Positions 1 to 4,820 of a stretch of DNA of 5,135 bases are shown in pieces. The position numbers were made by a program, and so were the translations under genes. The DNA is from DATKMG01 sp035541995. GTDB taxonomy: Bacteria; Acidobacteriota; Terriglobia; Versatilivoradales; Versatilivoraceae. Location: positions 1 through 5,135 of the forward strand of contig DATKMG010000766.1 of assembly GCA_035541995.1 (NCBI GenBank), read 5' to 3'. Position 1 is the stretch's first letter; each line of letters opens with the position of its first letter. Below the pieces are notes generated by a model. The model was not told where the DNA came from and made no database searches. It was given only the letters and a program-made list of their open reading frames with translations.

Positions 1-422
1 GTGCCGCAGTAAATAACGGCATCAAACGAACCTGCCTTGGGCGGAATGAGGTCCAGGGCTCTTCGCATGGCGTTCTCTTTCGGACCGACCAGGAAAGGTT
101 CAACCAGTTCGGTGACCTGCCCGGTGGCCTTGTCGATGATCGTGGTGCAGATCCGGCTCTCCGCCGAAACGCAGACATTCAGCAGATGGACCCCCTCCCG
201 ACAAAGCACTTTCTCCACCCGCTGTCCATTGGCGCCCCCGATCACCTGGAGCAGCCAGGCCTCGTGACCAAAACGGGAGAGCACTTTGGCTACATTCTGG
301 CCCTTCCCGGCCACGAATTCGTGCCGAACTTCGGCGCGGTTCACCTGCCCCCAATGGAAGCTTGCGAATTCCAGTGTGATTTGCCAGGCCGGATTCAAAC
401 CTACGACCAGTACCTTAGCCAT
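1..422 (-). CDS. PfkB-family sugar kinase, FruK/LacC type (N-terminal part)
   Basis: The first 140 residues of a ribokinase/PfkB-superfamily kinase are visible, and the C-terminus lies beyond base 1. It starts at the ATG at 420-422, with an AAGGA Shine-Dalgarno sequence at 430-434 (7-nt spacer). Seen: an N-terminal strand MAKVLVVGLNPAW (NP in the position of the family's NPxxD), QVNRAE near residue 27, and AGKGQNVAKVLSRFG at 38-52, the PfkB signature 1 that holds the sugar. GG at 62-63 ends the next strand, and SRICTTIID then VTELVEP follow at 89-109. This layout matches the 1-phosphofructokinase/tagatose-6-phosphate kinase subfamily, which uses ATP to phosphorylate a hexose or hexose phosphate in the cytoplasm. 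The ATP-binding half and the catalytic GAGD motif are outside the window, so substrate and completeness cannot be judged. The second family residue of NPxxD is absent here (NPAWQ), which argues against a canonical FruK. It is separated by about 800 bp from the next gene and probably has its own promoter. Confidence 0.9.
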   Translation of the reverse strand, partial: MAKVLVVGLNPAWQITLEFASFHWGQVNRAEVRHEFVAGKGQNVAKVLSRFGHEAWLLQVIGGANGQRVEKVLCREGVHLLNVCVSAESRICTTIIDKATGQVTELVEPFLVGPKENAMRRALDLIPPKAGSFDAVIYCG

Positions 423-744
423 TCGCCATTCCTTGAGAACATTTCTGTTTCCGGCTACATTCTGCCACAGATACCGACTGGTAGGACATGAATCCTAAAA
501 GGGGATTCGGTTTCTCAAAATCGGAACAGGTTAGATTCTGGAAACCCATGATTGGTCGTAGCCGCTTGCCTCAGCACATTCGCTTTTGCCCAACAGTCCA
601 ACCAACCGGCCAAGCCCGGTTCGGCGCTCAAATAGCTGGCTGTTTATCTGGGCAAATGGAAGTATGAAGGGGAATCCCAATCTGGGCCGTCAGGCCCTGC
701 TGAAAAGTTTGCCGGTAATGCTTCTACTAAAATGATTCTCCGAG
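423..744. other. Intergenic region upstream of the kinase gene, no gene seen
   Basis: This gap of more than 300 bp is the likely promoter region of the kinase. I see no convincing coding sequence on either strand; the short open frames are arginine/serine rich with no family resemblance. It holds small palindromes: GAATCC/GGATTC at 490-508, AACCGG/CCGGTT at 604-621 (6-nt loop) and GGGCC/GGCCC at 684-697 (4-nt loop). None is followed by a T-run, so they are not intrinsic terminators. On the minus strand a weak sigma70-like pair, TTGAGA and TAGGAT about 15 nt apart, overlaps the first palindrome. Confidence 0.5.
490..508. promoter_or_regulatory. Operator-like palindrome upstream of the kinase gene
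   Basis: The 6-bp arms GAATCC (490-495) and GGATTC (503-508) are perfect and separated by 7 nt. The site lies 68-86 nt upstream of the kinase ATG and overlaps a weak minus-strand promoter-like pair. The position suits a repressor or activator site, but a 6-bp palindrome is common by chance. No regulator gene is in the window. Confidence 0.25.
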
Positions 745-779
745 GGGTGGCGCAGACATGCGCAGTGGGCATGTCTGCG
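745..779 (+). repeat. Left 35-bp terminal inverted repeat, perfect 11-bp hairpin
   Basis: GGGTGG at 745-750 is followed by a perfect hairpin: CGCAGACATGC (751-761), a 7-nt loop GCAGTGG, and GCATGTCTGCG (769-779). It is the inverted partner of 1119-1153, with two substitutions. Confidence 0.8.
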
Positions 780-974
780 ATGAATGACCTGTTCGATTCG
801 CCAACGGGTCCCAAGTCTGCGCAAGCCTGAAGCAACATCCCACAAAATACATCTTGCAGAATTTGAAGGCGAGTCAAATGTCAGAGAGGATTCACGACGA
901 AACGACCTTGCGAGTCGGGTAGCGACGTTTGCACGGCTTCTGTGTTTGATACGAAACCAAGCGGGAGGGAGGCT

Positions 975-1022
975 GGACTGCCGGCAAGGTAATCCGGTCA
1001 AACGCAAGCTGGCCGGCAGTCC
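975..1022. repeat. 11-bp inverted repeat inside the 745-1153 element
   Basis: GGACTGCCGGC (975-985) and GCCGGCAGTCC (1012-1022) are perfect complements separated by 26 nt. The GC-rich arms could form a stem in RNA or cruciform DNA. There is no T-run after it, so it is not a standard terminator. It adds to the dense secondary structure of the element. Confidence 0.55.
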
Positions 1023-1047
1023 CCTAAGCTGGTTTGAGTTGAGATGA

Positions 1048-1065
1048 GATGAGAGTACTCTCGTC
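1048..1065. repeat. Palindrome centred on GAGAGTACTCTC
   Basis: A 12-bp perfect palindrome at 1051-1062 extends to 9 bp per arm (1048-1065) if one G-T pair is allowed. It has no loop, so it resembles a dimeric protein-binding site more than a hairpin. It directly follows a GAGAT-type short tandem (1041-1050). Confidence 0.4.
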
Positions 1066-1118
1066 TGGAGAAGGCCAGATTCTTGTCGACCGACCGGCTC
1101 CCTTGAGGCAATCTTGTC

Positions 1119-1153
1119 CGCAGACATGCGCACTGCGCAAGTCTGCGCCACCC
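1119..1153 (-). repeat. Right 35-bp terminal inverted repeat
   Basis: Read on the minus strand it begins GGGTGGCGCAGACTTGCGC and matches the left copy at 33 of 35 positions. As a hairpin, CGCAGAC (1119-1125) pairs with GTCTGCG (1141-1147), then an A-A mismatch, then TGCGC pairs with GCGCA around a very small loop. The 10-mer AAGTCTGCGC in this copy also occurs alone at 813-822, possibly a third degenerate half-site. Confidence 0.8.
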
Positions 1154-1226
1154 GAGTTCCCGGAAGAGAACCAATGATTTGAGATGTACTCCAAGCTGAG
1201 CGGACGAATTGAGGCCGCTTAGAACT

Positions 1227-2066
1227 TCAAGATGATTTGTTACTCTCTTCGCCGCAGGTCGGCGTTTTCGTACACACCAGAGAGAAACCGATGCTGGGAA
1301 GGTAGCACGCTACTCCCTTATTCTGAGTCCTCATCTGACCGCGCACTATCTCCGGATCGCAGGTGTTGAAATCGAACATGCCCCAGTGATGCCCGACCAT
1401 GACCGGGATTCGAGCTGCCTGACAAAGGTTGACGGCCTCTTCGAAAGTGAAATTGCCCGGCACCCCCCGAAGGCGGAGATTCTCACTGCGGCCATTGATG
1501 GGCAACAGGGCCACGTCAATTTGCCGTGCCAGAAGATGTTCCGCCAAACCGTCATACGGAACACAGTCGCCGGAGTGATACAGCCGGATTTCATCGATCC
1601 CCAGGATATAACCTAGGTAATGATGCATCCCTGCGGTGTTGACCTTGAACTGCTCGTGAGCCGACGGAAGGACCTCCAGCCAAACGTCTTTTCTCAGATT
1701 CAACTTTTCGCCCGCGTTAACAAACTCGGTGCGGGAGGCTGTCAAGCCCATCGCCAAGGCATGTTCTTGCTCAGCACGTGGAACGATGAAGCGGCAACGA
1801 GGATTAACATCTGCCAGTACCGGCAATGTGCCGGGATCCATATGGTCCGAATGACGGTGCGTACAGAGTACCCAATCCAGCTGACGCACATCCTGGGGTT
1901 GGATCGGGGGAGACATCATCCGGACGTGCGGGAATTCCTTCCCTTTGTATTTCTCGGCCAGCGAATCGGAGAGGTAGGGATCAATGATGACGTTGAGGCC
2001 CCGGTAGCGCAGAAAGAATCCTGCCTGACCTAGCCACTCCAATACCAGACTCCCTTGCTCCGCCAT
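1227..2066 (-). CDS. UlaG-like metallo-beta-lactamase-fold hydrolase
   Basis: A complete 279-residue cytoplasmic MBL-fold enzyme without a signal peptide. Seen, from the chosen ATG: the opening strand WLGQAGFFL (11-19), IIDPYL (27-32), the metal motif HRHSDH at 70-75 (H70, H72, D74, H75), a candidate ligand H137 in SAHEQ, HSGD with D167 at 164-167, LLPINGR at 187-193, FTFEEAVNLC near 206-215, and GHHWGMF with H226/H227 near the end. LPINGR, the EEAV helix and the late histidine followed by GMF are typical of relatives of UlaG, the L-ascorbate-6-phosphate lactonase that opens a sugar-phosphate lactone. It is shorter than UlaG itself (about 350 residues), so the substrate is inferred only as a sugar lactone or phosphate ester. 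The frame stays open upstream to a TTG at 2178-2180 (38 extra residues), but that part does not resemble the family. Neither start has a clear Shine-Dalgarno sequence; I chose the ATG where homology begins. Confidence 0.85.
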   Translation of the reverse strand: MAEQGSLVLEWLGQAGFFLRYRGLNVIIDPYLSDSLAEKYKGKEFPHVRMMSPPIQPQDVRQLDWVLCTHRHSDHMDPGTLPVLADVNPRCRFIVPRAEQEHALAMGLTASRTEFVNAGEKLNLRKDVWLEVLPSAHEQFKVNTAGMHHYLGYILGIDEIRLYHSGDCVPYDGLAEHLLARQIDVALLPINGRSENLRLRGVPGNFTFEEAVNLCQAARIPVMVGHHWGMFDFNTCDPEIVRGQMRTQNKGVACYLPSIGFSLVCTKTPTCGEESNKSS

Positions 2067-2254
2067 ATCTAAAGCAGTCGGAGGTGGCAATGACCTGACG
2101 TGGAGGGAAGGGCTCAAAGAGATTTCCTGGATCTTGGTTGATTTCTGAATATTAAGGTGACAATTTTCTGCGTATCTCAATTCGCGTTTTGGTTGAACGG
2201 ATTCTGCTGACGGAAGAGCATTAAGGACAGGCTAATGCTGTTCACACAAACCGA

Positions 2255-2279
2255 TCATGCTGAGCTTGTTGAAGCATGA
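2255..2279. repeat. Short interspersed palindrome with CTGAGCTTGTTGAAG core
   Basis: TCATGCT (2255-2261) and AGCATGA (2273-2279) are perfect 7-bp arms around an 11-nt loop. The CTGAGCTTGTTGAAG core resembles the CTGAGCTTGTCGAAG-type intergenic repeats I recall from many bacterial genomes; this is recognition from memory, not a search. It lies between the dehydrogenase stop and the MBL start and is not followed by a T-run. Confidence 0.5.
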
Positions 2280-2309
2280 GCGAGTCAAACGTTCACCCTT
2301 CAACAGAGA

Positions 2310-2388
2310 GTAGGGTGCGTGAGGCATTATTCGTCGTAACGCACCGGGTTTTGATGCGTTACGCCAAACTGCGACTAACGCATCCTAC
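2310..2388. repeat. Double-hairpin interspersed repeat with GTAGGGTGCGT ends
   Basis: The ends GTAGGGTGCGT (2310-2320) and ACGCATCCTAC (2378-2388) are inverted copies with one mismatch. Inside, two stems nest side by side: GGTGCGT (2314-2320) with ACGCACC (2339-2345), and GATGCGTTA (2353-2361) with TAACGCATC (2376-2384). The GTAGGGTGCGTTA/TAACGCATCCTAC pattern is a familiar short interspersed, MITE- or REP-like repeat in diverse bacteria (from memory). It begins about 29 bp past the dehydrogenase stop on the transcribed strand, so it would lie in the 3' end of that mRNA and may act as a stabiliser or weak terminator. Confidence 0.65.
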
Positions 2389-2400
2389 AGATCTACAGAT
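2385..2400. repeat. Tandem duplication CTACAGAT x2
   Basis: The 8-mer CTACAGAT occurs twice head to tail (2385-2392 and 2393-2400) at the edge of the GTAGGGTGCGT element, creating two AGATCT sites. It could be a slippage product or a trace of a target duplication. Confidence 0.5.
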
Positions 2401-2416
2401 CTGATTCATACGTTCC

Positions 2417-3352
2417 TCACACAACTGGTTGCAGTTCTTGCAGAAGGTTATCCACCGCGGCAGACACTGCGCGATCCACGCTTTCGACAGTGAAACCGCC
2501 GATGTGTGGCGTTCCAATCACCCGGCTGTGGCTTGTGAACCGCGAGTCCTGGGGAGGCTCTTCATCAAAGACATCCACAGCGACTCCCGAAATCTGTCCT
2601 GACTCCAAGCCGTTCAATACAGCAGCCTCATTGAGCAGACTGGCTCGGGCTGTGTTGACGAGATAAACTCCCTTCTTCATTCCAGCAATTGTATCTGCAT
2701 CAATGAGTGGACGGCTCTCTCCGGTTGCCAAACAGTGGAGGCTGATGATGTCTGCTGACAGCCAAACCTGATCCAGAGGGACGTATGAAAAGGCAACAGA
2801 CGGCTGGAAGTGGGGGTCCGGGCAAGGGTCATAGGCCAGTACCTTCAAATCGAAGGCCGGGGCCAGCTCTGCCACCAACCTGCCCACCGAACCGCACCCG
2901 ATCAAGCCAAGCGTGCGTCCAGCCAACTCGATGCCCATGCGGCGTTCCCACCCTCCCTGCTTGATACACTGGTCCGAAAATGGGATGGAGCGAATCAGCC
3001 CCAAGATGAGACCCATGGTCAATTCTGCCACGCCCCGTGCATTGGCCCCTTCAGTTCGCAGAATCCGAATACCCAGCGCCTGGGCAGCAGCCATATCGAT
3101 ATTGTCCACACCAGTACCATTTCGGCTGATGACCTGAAGTTCAGGGGCTTCGTACAACACCCGCCTCGTGACCTTCTCAACCCCGCACAGGTATCCCACA
3201 CAACCGGGCAGCAGGTGCATCAATTCCTGCTCGTCCGGCTGTTTGCCCGGCGACGAAAACAGGACATCATAACCAGAGTCTCTCAGACGCTGGAGGGCAG
3301 GATGCCCGTCTCTTGTAACAGATCGGGGGGTTACGAGAATCCTTCTGGCCAT
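2417..3352 (-). CDS. D-2-hydroxyacid dehydrogenase (phosphoglycerate dehydrogenase family)
   Basis: A complete 311-residue NAD-dependent dehydrogenase that would interconvert a D-2-hydroxyacid and its 2-oxoacid in the cytoplasm. Seen: a substrate-domain start RRILVTPRSV, the SRNGTGVDNID loop (77-86), the Rossmann motif GLIGCGSVGRLVA with GxGxxG at 152-157, and D175 in LAYDP at the end of the second strand, which favours NAD over NADP. The catalytic triad is R236 in VNTARASLL, E265 in DVFDEEPP and H283 in TPHIGG. The usual RG after the catalytic arginine is RA here. There is no ACT or other regulatory C-terminal domain, so it is the short form, not a feedback-regulated SerA. The start is the ATG at 3350-3352 rather than the adjacent TTG, because AGGAG lies 7 nt upstream. 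Sugar-catabolic neighbours suggest a sugar-derived hydroxyacid, but phosphoglycerate or glyoxylate cannot be excluded. It likely has its own promoter. Confidence 0.92.
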   Translation of the reverse strand: MARRILVTPRSVTRDGHPALQRLRDSGYDVLFSSPGKQPDEQELMHLLPGCVGYLCGVEKVTRRVLYEAPELQVISRNGTGVDNIDMAAAQALGIRILRTEGANARGVAELTMGLILGLIRSIPFSDQCIKQGGWERRMGIELAGRTLGLIGCGSVGRLVAELAPAFDLKVLAYDPCPDPHFQPSVAFSYVPLDQVWLSADIISLHCLATGESRPLIDADTIAGMKKGVYLVNTARASLLNEAAVLNGLESGQISGVAVDVFDEEPPQDSRFTSHSRVIGTPHIGGFTVESVDRAVSAAVDNLLQELQPVV

Positions 3353-3359
3353 CAATCCG

Positions 3360-3364
3360 CTCCT
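3360..3364 (-). promoter_or_regulatory. Ribosome binding site of the hydroxyacid dehydrogenase
   Basis: AGGAG on the minus strand sits 7 nt before the ATG at 3350-3352. This spacing selects that ATG over the TTG immediately upstream of it. Confidence 0.75.
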
Positions 3365-3392
3365 GTGCGGTTTTCCACTGAATTGATCATGA

Positions 3393-3418
3393 AGAAATCC
3401 ATCCTATCCCGGATTTCT
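3393..3418. promoter_or_regulatory. Operator-like inverted repeat upstream of the dehydrogenase
   Basis: The perfect 8-bp arms AGAAATCC (3393-3400) and GGATTTCT (3411-3418) are separated by 10 nt. The site lies 41-66 nt upstream of the dehydrogenase ATG, where a repressor site or 5'-UTR hairpin would be expected. The symmetry suits a dimeric helix-turn-helix regulator, but no such gene is in the window. Its GGATTT half-site resembles GGATTC in the palindrome upstream of the kinase gene, though the spacers differ (10 against 7 nt). Confidence 0.4.
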
Positions 3419-3600
3419 CACCTCTGAGGCACAAGCACACAAAGAAAGGGCCCAAGAGCCTGTCCTAGCAGGAATTGCGAGGGATCTTAACTTGGGTTGC
3501 ACAACCATTCTGAAAGATATTGACACGCGTAGGGTTCCTGATGGGCCTTGAAAAATCCGCATCATGGGGCTTGCCTTGGTCCCCTTGTGTCTCTGTGGTA
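3419..3600. repeat. Degenerate CACAGAG/CACAAAG-type inverted-repeat element
   Basis: The two ends of this 182-bp stretch are related in inverted orientation: 3419-3453 on the plus strand (GAGGCACAAGCACACAAAG) and 3566-3600 on the minus strand (CCACAGAGACACAAGGGG) agree at about 23 of 35 positions. Such CACAGAG/CACGAAG short-period repeats are widespread in intergenic DNA of environmental bacteria (from memory). The open frames that cross it give the telltale HKGTK peptide and are not genes. It fills most of the gap between the Gfo/Idh stop and the dehydrogenase start. Confidence 0.45.
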
Positions 3601-3635
3601 AGAATTGCAGACTTTGCCTTTTGGTCCACTGGAAA

Positions 3636-4799
3636 TCAACCAATCTCGACCCATCCGTTGCGGTCGATCGAACGCGAGACTGCTTCCAAAACCTTCTGGT
3701 TCTCCAATCCTTCCTCAAAACCCGGTTCAGGCTTGCTGTCTTCCACAATGGACCGGAAGAAGTCGGCAAACTGGTTTACAAACGCATTCTGGTAACCGAT
3801 CGAATGGCCGGGGGGCCACCAGTGGGCGATATACGGATGACAGCCCTCAGTGGCCATGATCGACCGAAACCCCGGCACATCTTGAGGGTCTTCGGCATTG
3901 TAATATTCCAGCCGGTTCATATCTTCCAGGTTGAAAACGATTGACCCTTTCGAGCCATTGACTTCTAACCGGTTGTGGTTGCGACGGCCGGCCGCAAAGC
4001 GCGTGGCCTCAAAAGTGCCAACCGCGTCATTGGCGAAGCGGGCCAGGAACAGGGTGGCATCGTCCACGTCCACCGGTTCGAGCCCGGACGAGCCTTTCGC
4101 CGCCGTGAGCATAGTGGATAACTCTTCTGTCTGTGCAGGGGCTGGCCTCTGCTTGATGAAGGTCTGTTCCATGCCAACCACCCGCGTCATCCGGCCAACC
4201 AGATACAGCGCCAGGTCGATGAGGTGGCTGTTTAGTTCGTGATGTGAACCGGACCCCGCAATGGCTTTATTGAGCTTCCAGATGCGCGGGAATTGAGGGT
4301 CCATGATCCAGTCCTGGAGATAAACGGCACGCCAATGATATATCCGCCCAAGACGACCGGACTCAATCAAGTTCCTGGCCAGGCCAATTGCAGGCACCCG
4401 CCGGTAAGTGAACCCAACCATGTGTTTGACACCTGTTCGCCTGACCGCTTCCAGGGCCTGTTCAGCTTCAGTTACCGAAATCGTGAAAGGCTTCTCACAG
4501 AATATATGCTTACCGGCCTTGGCTGCCTCGATGGCGATTTCGGCGTGGGTATTGGGCGGCGAGGCGATATCCACCACGTCGATATCGGGCCGGTTTACCA
4601 CTTCGCGCCAGTCGGTCGAGTACTCCTCCCAGCCAAAGTCCTTTGCGGCTTGTTGAAGCGGAGCGAGATGGCGGCCTACAATAACTTTCCGCATCGGTTG
4701 GGCCCCATCTTTGAAGAAAAACGGACTGGCCATCAAAGCATAGCTGTGGGCCTTGCCCATGAACTTGTACCCGATCAGTGCGACATTCAGCTTTTTCAT
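3636..4799 (-). CDS. Gfo/Idh/MocA-family sugar oxidoreductase
   Basis: A complete 387-residue NAD(P)-dependent oxidoreductase that likely oxidises a hydroxyl of a sugar, inositol-like polyol or sugar derivative in the cytoplasm. Seen: an N-terminal Rossmann domain starting KLNVALIGYKFMGKAHS, with the dinucleotide loop at 10-15 reading GYKFMG (second glycine of GxGxxG replaced); DVVDIASPPNTHAEIA (75-90); and the cofactor/catalytic CEKPF at 101-105 with K103. The C-terminal alpha/beta domain carries GSGSHHELNSHLIDL (182-196); H192 is the likely catalytic histidine and E188 takes the place of the usual aspartate. Length is normal for the family. The frame opens upstream to a GTG at 4811, but GGAGGAGG at 4802-4809 would then be inside the gene, so the ATG at 4797-4799 is chosen. 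It begins 21 nt after the epimerase stop, forming an operon; a joint oxidation and epimerisation of one sugar is a reasonable inference. The substrate is not identifiable. Confidence 0.93.
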   Translation of the reverse strand: MKKLNVALIGYKFMGKAHSYALMASPFFFKDGAQPMRKVIVGRHLAPLQQAAKDFGWEEYSTDWREVVNRPDIDVVDIASPPNTHAEIAIEAAKAGKHIFCEKPFTISVTEAEQALEAVRRTGVKHMVGFTYRRVPAIGLARNLIESGRLGRIYHWRAVYLQDWIMDPQFPRIWKLNKAIAGSGSHHELNSHLIDLALYLVGRMTRVVGMEQTFIKQRPAPAQTEELSTMLTAAKGSSGLEPVDVDDATLFLARFANDAVGTFEATRFAAGRRNHNRLEVNGSKGSIVFNLEDMNRLEYYNAEDPQDVPGFRSIMATEGCHPYIAHWWPPGHSIGYQNAFVNQFADFFRSIVEDSKPEPGFEEGLENQKVLEAVSRSIDRNGWVEIG

Positions 4800-4801
4800 T
4801 G

Positions 4802-4809
4802 CCTCCTCC
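4802..4809 (-). promoter_or_regulatory. Strong ribosome binding site of the Gfo/Idh gene
   Basis: GGAGGAGG on the minus strand lies in the 21-nt gap after the epimerase stop, just before the ATG at 4797-4799 (5 nt from the first GGAGG). It decides the start against the GTG at 4809-4811. Confidence 0.75.
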
Positions 4810-4820
4810 ACCGTGCAATT

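Larger units (their letters stand above)
745..1153. mobile_element. Candidate non-autonomous element with 35-bp terminal inverted repeats
   Basis: A 409-bp stretch is bounded by inverted copies of a 35-bp sequence that agree at 33 of 35 positions; both ends begin GGGTGGCGCAGAC reading inward. Each end is itself a long palindrome, so the element is an inverted pair of hairpins. The trinucleotide GAG lies just outside both ends (742-744 and 1154-1156), a possible 3-bp target duplication that could be chance. The interior holds two more palindromes (975-1022 and 1048-1065) and no recognisable transposase. One open frame on each strand crosses it, but the minus-strand frame starts with GTG inside the repeat and has a non-protein-like composition. 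I read it as a MITE or an extended inverted REP pair. Whether other copies exist cannot be told from this window. Confidence 0.5.

Noticed and set aside
186..491. 101-codon plus-strand open frame
   Set aside because: It is antisense to the PfkB kinase, which carries the AGKGQN signature.
784..1047. 87-codon plus-strand open frame
   Set aside because: It has no ribosome site or family resemblance and overlaps the same structured element on the opposite strand.
690..1151. 153-codon minus-strand open frame
   Set aside because: It starts with GTG inside the terminal repeat, is Arg/Ser rich, has no recognisable domain, and coincides with the palindromic element.
745..1153. CRISPR array
   Set aside because: The repeats are inverted and only two full copies exist, without regular spacing.
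1199..1219. Hairpin AGCGG/CCGCT just after the MBL stop as a terminator
   Set aside because: The stem is only 5 bp with an 11-nt loop and has no T-run, too weak to call an intrinsic terminator.
1620..2033. 137-codon plus-strand open frame
   Set aside because: It is antisense to the MBL hydrolase, whose metal motifs are clear.
2810..3427. 205-codon plus-strand open frame
   Set aside because: It is antisense to a well-supported dehydrogenase and has no protein-family features.
3404..3769. 121-codon minus-strand open frame
   Set aside because: It overlaps the Gfo/Idh 3' end out of frame and reads through the CACAGAG repeat, giving the HKGTK artefact peptide.
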